From Microplitis mediator (lineage: Eukaryota; Arthropoda; Insecta; Hymenoptera; Braconidae): DNA of 64,000 nucleotides. This document shows positions 11,596 to 23,281 of this stretch, in pieces (position 1 is the first letter of the stretch; each line of letters opens with the position of its first letter). The notes beneath the pieces were generated by a model, which made no database searches, was not told where the DNA came from, and saw only the letters and a list, made by a program, of their open reading frames with translations. The translations under genes were made by a program, and so were the position numbers. The stretch spans positions 3,720,001-3,784,000 of the forward strand of contig NC_079969.1 in assembly GCF_029852145.1 (NCBI RefSeq), in the 5' to 3' direction.

Positions 11596-13353
11596 ATGAA
11601 AAATTTGTTCTTGTTTGTTACAGGTGGGGATGAAGTGCGTGTTGCAAAGGCGGGAAACAACCGTGAGGACACAATCTCAAATGGAACGACATCGACACCT
11701 ACGCTATCAGCACCACCACCACGTACAGGCTGGGCAGTGCGTACTCCAACAGGGCTTACATCATCCTCAACAACGGCAACGTCATCACCATTATCAGTCT
11801 CGTCACTATCAACTTCATCATCTTCGTCATCAACCTCATCATTACAAGGAGTCCAAAGATCAGAATGGGTTGACCGTGCAGCTGCACTGTCATCATCATC
11901 ATCACCATCAGTTCGTTCAGCGAATTCCGTCGTTCGGCAACAAGTATCATCATCATCATCAACTATTCACGAACAACCACCCCAGGTATCAAGTGTCAGT
12001 GGAGCAAATTCATCAACACTTACAACGCCAGTGCTTACAACAAATCACACTGCCCAATCAAATGGGCGTTGGCCTGAACGTTTAGATCTAAGGTTACCAC
12101 CGATGTCAAGTCAAAATGGGCCGTTATCACGGCCACCGTCATCTGCCTCAAGTGGAGGTGGTACATCACCATCTACTAGTAATTTACCAGCACGTGTTCA
12201 TGGTCACGACCATACACGTCCATTGCCACCACCACGATTACCCGAAACAATATCGACGATAGCCCCGCTGACGGCGCCGTTAACGCCTTTGTCAACCTCA
12301 AGCAGTTTTCGTATGAACTCACGTTTTCCGTCGATGAATACAACACCAACTACTGCAAGTTCCGGTGATAGTAGTACACAATTGCGTAATGATCGCACAT
12401 TAGGTGAAGTTACATTAACAGTTCCACGACCGGATATCGAACGTATCGTAAACGAATACGTCGAGACTCCGTTTCGACAGCCGTCAAATCATAAATGCTT
12501 GAAGAATGAAAGGAGACTACAGCAAAACCAACCTCATCACCATCATCATCATCATCATCTGCCACAGCAATCGCAGCAGCGCCAACCCCAGCAACAGCAG
12601 CAACTACCGCAGAATCAGCAATTACTCAATGAGCAACAACAGACTAATCAACAATCGTCTCATGAGCAGCAACGACAGCATCAGCAGATCCATGAGCACA
12701 AAAACGTTGAAGCTCGGACTGCACGACGTCATCAAAGCAACCTGCTGCAATCATCAGCAAGCCAACATCAGCCGGTAACTAAACAACCGGTGTCATTTAC
12801 GAAGGAACCAGCTAATACAGGTTCTGGATCTTTAGGGCGACCTAATGACACTAGTCTATCGATAATGTGTGATTATTGTGGCAAGTGTAGGTGTGAATCA
12901 TGCCGTGAACCTCCGCCATTACCGAGCCGATGGTTATGTAACAATTCTTGCTTTTGTTCAGCAGAAACGGCATTAGACTATGCGTCGTGTTTATGTTGTG
13001 TTAAGGGACTATTCTATCATTGTGGTGACGCAAATGGTAACAGTGATTCGGAAGCTGGTGGTAGTTGTGCTGACGAACCGTGTTCATGTGTTGGGTCACG
13101 TAAAACGGCACGGTGGACATGTCTTGCTGCATTGACTATGGTATTGCCATGCCTATTATGCTATTGGCCTTTAAAAGGATGCGTAAAGGTATGTGAAGCC
13201 TGTTATGCACGACATGCTGCACAAGGGTGTAAATGTGATCCGACGACAGTTGGTCGTTCATTTGGTGGGCCACCAGGTGCGTTAATGGTATCCAGAGATT
13301 CTCGTGATCCGGAAAAACGACTATTGGATCCTATTACACCAGATTTATCGTAG
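11596..13353 (+). CDS. sty: Sprouty, receptor tyrosine kinase signalling antagonist
   Basis: Sprouty proteins are membrane-associated inhibitors of FGF/EGF receptor-Ras-MAPK signalling. The frame holds up to 585 residues. The N-terminal half is low-complexity Ser/Thr/Pro-rich, with a His/Gln-rich stretch at about 310-360. The Cbl-SH2-type motif NEYVETP sits around Tyr288, matching the conserved Sprouty NEY tyrosine. The C-terminal Sprouty cysteine-rich domain runs from about 425 to 547 (CDYCGKCRCESC, CLCCVKGLFYHC, CCSC-type spacing to CKCDP); these pieces are diagnostic. The start is uncertain: a strong acceptor (TTCTTGTTTGTTACAG) ends at 11623, so MKNLFLFVT may be intronic, with the true start in an upstream exon joining at phase 1. 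If so the known coding part is 11624-13353. The terminal stop is followed at once by AAT repeats. Confidence 0.93.
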   Translation: MKNLFLFVTGGDEVRVAKAGNNREDTISNGTTSTPTLSAPPPRTGWAVRTPTGLTSSSTTATSSPLSVSSLSTSSSSSSTSSLQGVQRSEWVDRAAALSSSSSPSVRSANSVVRQQVSSSSSTIHEQPPQVSSVSGANSSTLTTPVLTTNHTAQSNGRWPERLDLRLPPMSSQNGPLSRPPSSASSGGGTSPSTSNLPARVHGHDHTRPLPPPRLPETISTIAPLTAPLTPLSTSSSFRMNSRFPSMNTTPTTASSGDSSTQLRNDRTLGEVTLTVPRPDIERIVNEYVETPFRQPSNHKCLKNERRLQQNQPHHHHHHHHLPQQSQQRQPQQQQQLPQNQQLLNEQQQTNQQSSHEQQRQHQQIHEHKNVEARTARRHQSNLLQSSASQHQPVTKQPVSFTKEPANTGSGSLGRPNDTSLSIMCDYCGKCRCESCREPPPLPSRWLCNNSCFCSAETALDYASCLCCVKGLFYHCGDANGNSDSEAGGSCADEPCSCVGSRKTARWTCLAALTMVLPCLLCYWPLKGCVKVCEACYARHAAQGCKCDPTTVGRSFGGPPGALMVSRDSRDPEKRLLDPITPDLS

Positions 13354-13365
13354 TACTAGCAATAA

Positions 13366-13388
13366 TAACAATTTAAATAATAATAATG

Positions 13389-13460
<72 letters not shown>

Positions 13461-13700
13461 GTTATAATTCTAATAATGATTATATTGATCATAGTAATAG
13501 TATTGGTAACCACAATAATAAAAATAAAAATAATAATACCAATAATATAAATATTAATAATCCTAAAAGTAATGGTAATAATAATAATAATAAAGGAAAC
13601 AATAATTAGAATTATACTGATAACAATACCAATAATAGCAGTTAGAATAATTAAAATAATCATGTCAAAAACTGAAATAATAATAATAATGATAATACTC
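13366..13700. repeat. AAT trinucleotide array, 3' of sprouty
   Basis: Near-pure AAT units at about 13378-13460, then imperfect AAT/AAC/AAG-rich sequence to 13700. It begins 12 bases after the sprouty stop, so it probably lies in the 3' untranslated region. The Asn and Ile open frames here are artefacts of the array. Confidence 0.9.
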
Positions 13701-13759
13701 ATTATTAGAAATTACTAAGATAATTTTTATAATTATGACTAATACTTTTTTAACATAAT

Positions 13760-13764
13760 TTTTA

Positions 13765-13796
<32 letters not shown>

Positions 13797-13855
13797 GTTA
13801 TTACTATACTTATGATTATTATTATTATTATTATTAGTGTTATTATTACTATTAC

Positions 13856-13940
<85 letters not shown>

Positions 13941-13977
13941 ATTACTATTACTATTAGTGTTATTATTACTATTATTA

Positions 13978-14008
<31 letters not shown>

Positions 14009-14095
14009 CATTATTATTATTATTATTATTCTTATTATTATTACTATTATTATTAATATTAATATTATTGTTATTATTGTTGTAGTAATTACTAT
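13760..14095. repeat. ATT trinucleotide array (inverted relative to neighbours)
   Basis: Long ATT run, cleanest at 13852-13940, with interrupted ATT/ACT units to about 14095. It is the reverse complement of the AAT arrays on either side, so transcribed RNA could form long A-U hairpins. Confidence 0.9.
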
Positions 14096-14540
14096 AATGA
14101 AAACTATTATTATTATCATTATAATTATCATAACCAATTGCGTATACGCGAGTAATTAAAATAACTAATAATACTAAATTTAATGAATGAACTAATTGAT
14201 AATAAAACTAAAGTTTTACCAAAGTGACTAGTGGAGTTTATTGTCATTACATAATTATAAATCATTCACATGAATAAATAAACAGCTACGTTGTATTAGA
14301 GTTGCATTTAATGGTTAAAAATTTTTTAATAGTTTCATTCATATAAACAATGAAATTTTATCATTTTCTTTATCATTCAAACAATCAATGTAAAAAGGTG
14401 TAATTATAACCAGCGTTTATTATTTAATGTACAATTACAATTATATAAAAAAAAATAAAAAAAAAAAAAAAAAAACAGTAAGCGAATTAATAAACGAAAG
14501 TATGATCATTTTTTCACGTACAAAAATTTAAACGATTTAG

Positions 14541-14541
14541 A

Positions 14542-14584
<43 letters not shown>

Positions 14585-14648
14585 GTAATAATAATAATGG
14601 AAATATTTATAACAATAATTATAATAGTAATAATAATATTAATAATAA

Positions 14649-14711
<63 letters not shown>

Positions 14712-14725
14712 TAATGCAATTATAT
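14541..14725. repeat. Second AAT trinucleotide array
   Basis: AAT units at 14541-14582 and 14638-14708 with interruptions. Same polarity as the array at 13366 and opposite to that at 13760. Confidence 0.88.
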
Positions 14726-15174
14726 AAAATAAATATTAATTAATCAGTAAATAAATTATTGATTTACGATACAATGGATTAATTGTACTAACCATATTGT
14801 AAATTACATTTGTATAAAGAAAGAAGCAAACTTTTTTTACAGTTTATTTATTCATGAACAAAATAATAATTATAATGTTAATAAGAAAAAAAAATGATAA
14901 CAATAAAAAATAAAAATAATAATAATTAATAGCTAAAAAAAAAAATGGTCGCGTTTTATTCTTGGTAGGTCGGAATTCGAAAAAAGTCAGGTTTTTTTAT
15001 CACCATGTTTCATAATAGTCGGTAAATGATGAAAAAACTACATAATTAATAATTAAAATTATAAATCGATATAATAATTGGAAAAAAGTGCCGGGTGGTT
15101 TTGACTTTTTATTTAATTTTCTTTCCAGTATTATCTAGTCTTGAATGTTTTATCAATTACGGAAAACTATTATC

Positions 15175-15212
<38 letters not shown>

Positions 15213-16468
15213 CATATATATGTTTAAATAAATCATGTATTTATTATTTTTTTGTTTTAATTAATATATAAAATAACAATAAAAAATAATTAAAAAAATA
15301 TATATTATAATACTTTTTTTTAATTTAATTATTATTTTGTTTGCTATTAGTATACGTGGTATCGCCATTTTTCTTTCCTGTAACATTATTTTTTTCTACA
15401 ATTATTATTAATGAGGAAGAAAGGGCGAGAAAAAGCGAGAGAGCGAGAGAGAGAGAGAGAGAAAGAAAACTATTATAATCGTACAATTTTTTTTGTTAGA
15501 GACATATTTATAACGGATTAATTTAATAAATTATTCGTAATTATGTGGAGGGGAAGACGGAATTTAAAAATTTAGAGGTTAATTTAAACTGTTATTTGAA
15601 TGGATGGATGTAAAAGGGATGAAATAAAAATCCCGGGATGAGAGTGAGTGAATAATTATTAAAACTATACTTTGTATGATTTAATCAAAACAAAATGGCG
15701 GTCACGTAGTTGAACAAACAATTCAAGCCAAATGTAGAAATAAAGTAAAGCTTGATACAAAAATAAAATAGAGTGAAAACAATTTTTAGAATAGTTATTA
15801 AATCACTTATTCATTAATGTGTATGATTTGTATTCGCTTAAAGATACAATATGTCATTTAATGATTAATCATTCGATCATTGTCAGTTAATCGGTAGAAA
15901 AATGTTAGAGAACGGACTCGCCGAAGTAATCATTGATAATTATTATTATTATATTGATAAAATCATCTAGAATATGTGGAAAAATAGTTTCATGACAGAA
16001 TGCACATAAAAACCACCCCCTTCACGTATTTAACTATAAGTCTACACGCTCTGTATATGTCTTGTAAATATATATTTGAAAAAAAAATACAATCTTTGTT
16101 TTCATTTTTTTTATAACCTCAAAATTTGTGTTTAATATGGCGACCATAAATTAAGGCGGCTTTCAAATTGCCCGCATTTTATTAGTGATGTAAGACAAAG
16201 AAATTTTCTGGATTGACCAGCGGTCATTTTTTGACTTTGACTGCAGTTCCCGCCAAAATGGATTTTGAGGAGAAAATTATTTTACAACGAAATTGACCGA
16301 AAAAATTTATGATGACGTCAGTAAACTTTTGTGATCTGACTGAGCGTAAACATTATGGTCATTTCGCATCACTACATTTCATTGAAAAAAAAGTGATTCC
16401 TTTCGTGGAAAGGTAACGTTGGTATGTATGGAATTTATGTTCTCTTTAAAAGTTCACATAGCTTTCTT
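14726..16468. other. No gene seen; simple repeats
   Basis: Very AT-rich. Contains a TA run at 15174-15220 and a GA run at 15429-15468. No open frame of note and no recognisable RNA gene. Confidence 0.5.
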
Positions 16469-16470
16469 AC

Positions 16471-17440
16471 GCAGAAAAAAAAAAATTTTCTTGGTGGAAG
16501 AAAAATTTTCTTGGGGCGAGGAAACATTTTCTTTATGATCCTGAAGTTAGCAGACAGTTAAAAATTTTTGAATTTTTGTTTGAACAACTTAATTTAAAAA
16601 AAAAATAAAAATATGCACATGTAGAAAATTTAATTCACTATAGGTGCAATTTTTTCAAATATTTTTTTTTTAATAATTTATTGTTTAAAAAAAAATCCAA
16701 AAGTTATTGGGCGTCGGCTAACTTCAGTGTCATTTTTCTTTGAGCGGAAACAAATTTCTTGCATCAATAAATTTTTTCTTTTCTTAAGAAGTTTTAATTT
16801 TCAATTCATAATACAAAAAAATTTCTTAAAGCAAACATAAATTTTCTTAGGTCAAGTAAAAATTTTTTTGGATCAAAGAAAAAATTCTTGCTTCAAGAAA
16901 TTTTTTCTAGTGCTAAGAAAATTTTTATTTTCAATTCTTGATACAAAAAAATTTTTTGAGTCAAGTAAAAATTTTCTTGGATCAAAAACTAATTTCTTGC
17001 ATCAAGAAATTTTTTCTAGTCCTAAGAAAATTTTTATTTTCAATTCTTAGTACAAAAAAATTTCTTGGGTCAAGTAAAAATTTTCTTGGATCATAGAAAA
17101 ATTTCTTGCATCAATAAATTTTTTCTAGTCCTAAGAAAATTTTTATTTTCAATTCTTAGTACAAAAAAATTTCTTGGGTCAAGTAAAAATTTTCTTGGAT
17201 CAAAGACTAATTTCTTGCATCAAGAAACTTTTTCTAGTCCTAAGAAAATTTTTATTTTCAATTCTTGATACAAAAAAATTTTTTGAGTCAAGTAAAAATT
17301 ATCTTGGATCAAATACAAATTTCTTGCATCAAGAAACTTTTTCTAGTCCGAAGAAAATTTTTATTTTCAATTCTTAAGACAAAAAGATTTCTTGGGTCAA
17401 GTAAAAATTTTTTCTCACAATGAAATTATTTTTTTCTGTG
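16471..17440. mobile_element. TIR element carrying a 109-bp tandem repeat
   Basis: Ends are CGCAGAAAAAAA on the left and TTTTTTTCTGTG on the right, flanked by TA on both sides. The interior from about 16745 to 17420 is a tandem array of roughly 109-bp units (TTTCTTGCATCAAGAAA, TTTTCTAGTCCTAAGAAAAT, TTTATTTTCAATTCTT). Open frames starting at 17065 and 17174 are exactly one unit apart and encode the same peptide ending SPKKIFIFNS, which shows they are satellite artefacts. Similar AAAATTTTCTTGG-type DNA recurs near 55010-55160. Confidence 0.8.
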
Positions 17441-18228
17441 TATGTATGTACCCACTGTTAAAAAGAGAGTTTAATTTACTTGATTCAAACTTATACTTCA
17501 ACTTCAATAGCAGAATGAAATGATCGAGGTCGTCGAACCAAAGTTACCCCCCACTCCAGTAAAACCTTTCCCTACTGAATCGTTTACTCTCGACTGAATT
17601 CATTCACTTCATACAATTCCACAGAGTATTTCTAGTCCTCCGTTTTCTCTAATAATCAATAGCTTTAAAAAAAACTACTCTGTGAAAATTAAAAATAAAT
17701 AGGGCAGAAGCTGATAAAAAACAGTTTTATTAAAAGGGTCAACGCTCAGAGAACGGATATGGCATAGCTCATTCACCAGCGTATCACAACTTCAATGTAG
17801 AGAGGGAGAGATTCATTGATTTAGGGTTCACGGGAGGAATTGATGGGCATAAGGGGAATACGAGGGATTCGTAATAAACTCGCGGGTGTTGTGTGAAGTA
17901 AAAAGGGTGGAAGGAGAAGAAGGAGGCGAGTGATAAACGACTGAGCAAAAAGTTTTCATAGGAGGAGAAGGCATTAATGGAGTAGGGGAATTTCGTGATT
18001 GCAACGGTAGGGAATAAGTTAAGTGGGACCACCGGAAACGCCAGTTAGCTGAGTGAGCCGCATCCGCTTAAATCTACACTTCACAACTAATGTAATGTAA
18101 GTTAAGGGGGATCTTCAATACTCTAGATCATACGCGCTATGTAATCAATTCATACTTCACAGTAAAATTATTTATATGGAGTGAAAAAATTAATTAAAAA
18201 AAAATTTCCGTTAATAATTTAATTTTTA
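17441..18228. other. No gene seen
   Basis: Sequence of normal complexity at 17500-18110, with a short minus-strand frame (82 residues) lacking any family signature, signal peptide or splice support. Possibly regulatory or an undetected untranslated exon. Confidence 0.35.
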
Positions 18229-19228
18229 CATCCGATGTAAAAAGAGCGGTATTAAAAATGAACTCAATTTAACACCATGTGGTGTTCAAATTAAAGATAC
18301 CGGTGTAGGTGGTGTAATTTCGCGTGTTAAGTCGGTGTAAAAAAATTCCATGTATAGAAATTAGAAAAAAAGTGGGCATATGTGGAGCGTTCCACACCAA
18401 ATCGTACACCATTTAGCTTCTGCACCTCGGATTTTTTTGAAACTTTTTTATCTTTTAGTATAGATTGAAAGAGGCTTTCATGATTTTTTTCAAATTTTTC
18501 ACTCCAACCGTGTTCGAGATATCGAATTTTGAAAAATGAAGAGATTTTTTTTTCAAACGCCTATAACTTCGCGAAAAGTGGTTTAAATAAAATTTTCAAA
18601 GAAACAAAAAATGTTCGTTTTTAGACATCTTTTCAGTAAAAAATATCAAAAAATTTTTCAAAAAATCGCGCTTCTATTGAAATTTTAACTTTTAAGTATA
18701 AATTGTCGATTTACAAAAAACACGTACTGATCGATTTTCCTCATAATTTTTCAGCAAACTGTCACCTATTCTACAACTTTTCCAACTATGCTTATAATGG
18801 GATAACGATGGGACCTATTTTTTAAATTTCATATTCCAGTTTTTTTTTTAAAGAAAAATGTCCAAAAAAATATCATGCTCAGGATTTGATATTAATAATT
18901 ATCTGAAACAAAAATATCATCAAAATTTTCAAATTTTATTTCCACAGAAAAATTATTATTAATTAATTAATATATTATTTTGCTACGTACTTATTTTATG
19001 TTTTATGTAATTTATTTAAAAATTACACAATTTCACCCCCACCATTTCAATCACCAATAATATAATTAATTAATAAAAATTAATTACTTAAGTAAAATAT
19101 TTTCACCACCGAAAAATATTTTAACACCGGGAAAGAATATTTACACCGATGGCAGTTATTTTAACACCGCTTTCAGCGTTTAAATTTAACACCTACACCG
19201 ACTGGACTTAGCCGGTTTTTTTACGGTG
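18229..19228. mobile_element. CACTG-type GGTGTTAAA element with internal insertion
   Basis: Left end CATCCGATGTAAAAAGAGCG and right end GGTTTTTTTACGGTG, both flanked by TA. These are degenerate versions of the CACTGTAAAAAGAGCGGTGT ends seen at 60770. Inner arms carry the family words AACACCGCTTTC and GGTGTAGGTGGTGT. The middle (about 18370-18930) is unrelated sequence with words such as GAGCGTTCCACACC, probably a second inserted element. Non-coding. Confidence 0.7.
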
Positions 19229-20021
19229 TATAATCTTGTGAAAAATTAACAATTTTCATAGCAGGCTGGTGAAAACGTTGCCAAGATTAATAAATACAGC
19301 CGATTCCCACGCAATAATTCCCCATACCTTAACAACTATGTTATCCCTTCTTATTCCATCATTATCTCCTTTATTCTTAGCAGTATACATCAGAAACTTT
19401 ATCATTAGTCGCTTCTCTGACCTCTCAATTTGTTTTCCTCTTCTATATAGATCATCTTCTTATCCTGCTCTCTTTTTGCCTTGCCATATTTTTTTCTTCT
19501 CTTTTCTTTGCTCACTTTTTCTCTGTTTAAAACGCCTTGATGCATAGTGTAAACGAACCCAAAGCAGATTACACCGGAAATCCTCTTCCTAGACATTGGA
19601 ATTCGACCTCTACGTTATCGAGACTATAGTAGTTATATTCTCTCTCTTTTTTTCCCTCTCTCTCTTGTTCCTTTTTATTGTAATCCTCTTTCTTCTATTA
19701 CTTCTCTCGATATTCTCGCGCACGTATTTTTCACCGCAACACAGGTCTCAGTCTCACTTCGGAGCTTTAAAATAAGACGGCAGTATATCGAATAAAAAAT
19801 AAAATAACTGGCCCGAGAAATAGTAGAAAATGGAGATAAATTATAAATTAAATATAAACAAAAAAAAGGATTAATAGAATGAAATAAATAAATAAAAGAA
19901 GGAAATAAAAATAAAGAAAGAGAAGAGTAATATGCTGACAAATGGGACGTGGTAGTTATTAAGTAGCGGATGCGATGGGCTCGGAATAAGAAGAAAGAAA
20001 CATAAACGGCTGGTCGTAGTG
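19229..20021. other. No gene seen
   Basis: Pyrimidine-rich on the plus strand in several stretches. This explains the Leu/Ser/Phe-rich open frames on both strands. No motif, splice model or RNA gene supported. Confidence 0.4.
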
Positions 20022-20093
20022 TATGTCACGTGACCGGAAGTGCACTCGGCGCGTAACCGAATGGGTCTGGGTTCGATTCCCACTTCGGACTTT
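20022..20093 (+). pseudogene. tRNA-like sequence, degenerate
   Basis: The 3' half is well kept: stem CTCGG, loop CGCGTAA, stem CCGAA, then a T arm with TTCGATTCCCA and TTCGG as acceptor remnant. The D arm is lost, and position 33 of the anticodon loop is G rather than the invariant U. It shares CACTCGGCGCG and GGTTCGATTCCCA with the tRNA-like copy at 41059. Read as a tRNA-derived repeat, not a working tRNA. Confidence 0.5.
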
Positions 20094-20161
20094 CCGAATT
20101 ATTTATTTTGAAATATTATCTTTTAAAATCTGTACTTTTATTATTGCAGAGTTTCGTTATA

Positions 20162-20982
20162 CCCGTATGAAAATAACATATATGGTCAAAATATATGATA
20201 AATATCAGAAAATATATGTGGCCAATTTAACTATATTTTCTGATATATTTTTTTTTATATTAAAAAATATAATATTCATCATATATGAGTCCGTATATGT
20301 TTAGCATATATAAAATATATATGTCAATCATATACAAAAAATATATTTTTATCATATATGAAAATATATATTCTTGTCATATACGAAAACTATATTTTTA
20401 TCATGCATAAAAATATATATTTCTATCATATACGAAAAATATATTCTGATCATATATAAAAACATATATTTATATTGTGTATGGAAAAAAAAAGTTTCTT
20501 ATTCGTATGACCAACTCCAATTAAATTAGATATAAATTTTAATATACTCTTTAAATTGCAGTTAAAATTTTCAAAATTAGTTAATTTGATGCGAATATAT
20601 ATACCCATATGCATATACATACACCGAATAAAATATATGCTTAAATATAACAAAGAAAATATATGGTGTCATATATAATATAAATTATATGCTACCATAT
20701 ATTTCATTTCATATAAAAATTTTATATTTTTTGAATATAAAAGGAAATATATCAATACAATATATTATAAGGTAAATGTAAATGTATATATAGCTTAATA
20801 TAAAAAACATATAAGTTACATATATGGAATACATATATTCACTACTGTATATATTTTTATATTAAATCGACCAAAATCTCTATATGATTTTTTATAATAT
20901 ACAATATAATATATCATATGTTTTTTGTTGCAAACATATATGATTTTATATATTTTAACCATATATTGTTTTTTCATTCGGA
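20162..20982. mobile_element. AT-rich foldback of ATATATG repeats, CCCGTATGAAAA ends
   Basis: Starts CCCGTATGAAAATAACATAT. Ends with the approximate mirror CCATATATTGTTTTTTCATT followed by CGG. The interior is about 800 bp of degenerate short units built on CATATATGAAAATATATTTT. Non-coding; the two ends differ by a few bases, so limits are approximate. Confidence 0.6.
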
Positions 20983-21844
20983 ATTGCAGTATTGGGTCTA
21001 GAAGGTGCGCGCACGCATAAACTATTTTGAAAATAGTCAGAATAGCTTCCTAGGAACACAAACTGTCGACATTTGATGAAAATTCGATTTTTGAAAATAC
21101 GGATGACAACGAAAATGACCGAAGTTTTCTAAAACCGTCGATTTATAGAGAGAAGTTTAAAATGTTAATAATGATAAGTAACTGGCTGGGTGGACAGTAC
21201 ATTCACTCATTATTATTTTTCTTCGGCTCCTGAACCCTTGTCATTAAACAACAGTGTTGGCAACCATACTATAATTATTGTCGACATACTATAATTCACA
21301 CGTACTATATAGAATGACAGCAGGATATAATCTTGAATCTACAATAATTTCGTGTTTGAAAATATTGCTTTCATTTTTAAAAAATATAAGTTTTTATGGA
21401 GTTTCTACTTTGCCACGTGAAATCATCTGGTGGGACATTCGAATTTCACGCACCTAACGTGATGAAATTCAATTATTCTTTCATTCTAGCAGTTTACGGT
21501 CATATCTTGTTGTGCCCTCCATCTATCGGGGAGTTATGGTTTTCGCTCTGACCGACTACTGACGGTAAGTCTGGAAACAACTTCAGATTCGAAAGTATTT
21601 ATCGTTAGGGGGCAAGAATTGTTGGCACATTGACAACTGTGGAATAGTACACGAGCAAAAAGATGTTGTATCATGTATACTTTAATCTAATATGAACAGA
21701 AAACACTTTCGATTTGGAAATCTACTCTAACAATATGTGATAGCGAAGAATTTTTAAAGCTTAGTAATAGATGGCTCCACACATTACATTTTTAGTGAAA
21801 ATTATTGCTAAACAGTTTAAGATCAAACTCAAAAAAAAAAAAAC
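20983..21844. other. No gene seen
   Basis: Moderate-complexity intergenic DNA. A phrase at 21770-21800 (GGCTCCACACATTAC) is the reverse complement of a similar phrase near 2245-2265, so part of this is probably an old dispersed repeat. Confidence 0.35.
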
Positions 21845-22477
21845 ACGGTAATGATTACTATGGTAGTATGGTAATGATTATCATAATATTATGGTAATGA
21901 TTCCCATAGCGTGAGGAATTTTTAAATATTATGGTAATTGTTGCCATATATTATGGTAATAATTACCATGATACGGTGGTAATCATTACCATCATATCAT
22001 GGTAACTTTTACCATACATTATGTGAATTATTACCGTAACAGATGGTAACATTTACTATGGTATACGGTAACAGTTACCATAGTCTGCGATATCAGCTAC
22101 ATTAACAGCATGTAACAGTTACTATCATACCATGATAACGATTACCATAATTTTACAGGAACCATGCCGATATTAAATAGGAATGAAACCAAAATTGATA
22201 AGAATAGTTACCATAATTTCTATGGGCGCCATTCCTGTAATCGATATTTGAAACAAACCTGTTACCATACGATATGGGAACCATTTCCATAATATATTAC
22301 AATTCTTACCAAAAATTTCCACTGTTCTACTCATCTTAGCACCTAATTCTTGAAAAATTAGTCTGTACGAGTTATAATAATAGTCCTGCTTACAACAATC
22401 AGCCAAATTCTCATTATTATTTTTCTTCATAAAGAAGTTTTGTCATAGAGCGGACACCATATTTTTACTCTTACCGT
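21845..22477. repeat. Field of ATGGTAAT/ATTACCAT palindromic units
   Basis: Begins CACGGTAATGATTAC. For about 470 bp it consists of degenerate palindromic units such as ATGGTAATNATTACCAT. A possible right end, CTTACCGTA, lies near 22470. The left terminus resembles the CACGGTAAG end of the elements at 30074 and 37058. Non-coding. Confidence 0.55.
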
Positions 22478-22714
22478 ATGAAAACAGTATTGTTGTGATT
22501 TTATTCCAACATGCAGTAATTAGCGTAAAATATTGAAAACTCTGTGTCTGTCCATTGTTTGAACAAAGTCTATAATTACTAATATTTTATTTCGTGCTTT
22601 TATTCAGTATTAAGAATACGAAACAAAGATTATTAAGTATATAAATCGAATTTAACAAGTGTTCATTCACTGCATTTTGAGGTGCGAAACAACCAATCAA
22701 AAATTCGCAGCCTG

Positions 22715-23100
22715 CCCTGATTAAACAACTGAATTCGACCGAATTAAAAATTTTAATTCTGTTATGTTCTGTCGAATTCTGCAAAACAGAATTCAACTGA
22801 GTTGAAAATTTGAATTTGAATTGAACAGAATAAAACCGATTTAAAAATTTCAAATTCGTTATAATTCAGTTTAATTCGGATTCAGAACCGGAAATTCGAG
22901 AATTATTTTCGAATTAATCAGAATTAAACCGATTAAAATTATTTAAATTCGTTTTAATTTGGACAAATTCTGGTTTTCCAGCCGAATTAGACAGAATTCA
23001 TTTTTAAGTTAGGTACCGAATTAACAGAATTTATCTGAATTAAATAGAATTAAAAATTTAATTCTGTTTAATTCGATCGAATTCAGTTGTTTAATCAGGG
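22715..23100. mobile_element. CCCTGATT foldback MITE, copy 2
   Basis: 386 bp from CCCTGATTAAACAACTGAAT to GTTGTTTAATCAGGG. Flanked by TG on the left and TG on the right, a 2-bp target duplication. It lies 182 bp downstream of the stop codon of the minus-strand gustatory receptor. The short frame across it is a by-product. Confidence 0.9.
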
Positions 23101-23281
23101 TGAGGTGTCTGGTTGAAATAAATCGATTGCTGCTGGTGTAATTTTTAATGCAGCCCACTGACTTTTCGTTGCATCAGTTCATCAAAAATGCGATGTGTTC
23201 TAAAATATTTACACCGATTGTCGAAAAAGTTATTCAGAAGCATACCGCTATAATATTTCTCAGCTTTTTCTATTTCGAAAT

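Noticed and set aside
13304..14159. Long Asn-rich and Ile-rich open frames on both strands
   Set aside because: Pure translation of AAT/ATT microsatellites; no non-repeat residues or start context.
16868..17377. Three similar 60-67-residue frames ending SPKKIFIFNS
   Set aside because: They start one 109-bp tandem unit apart and reflect the satellite, not a gene family.
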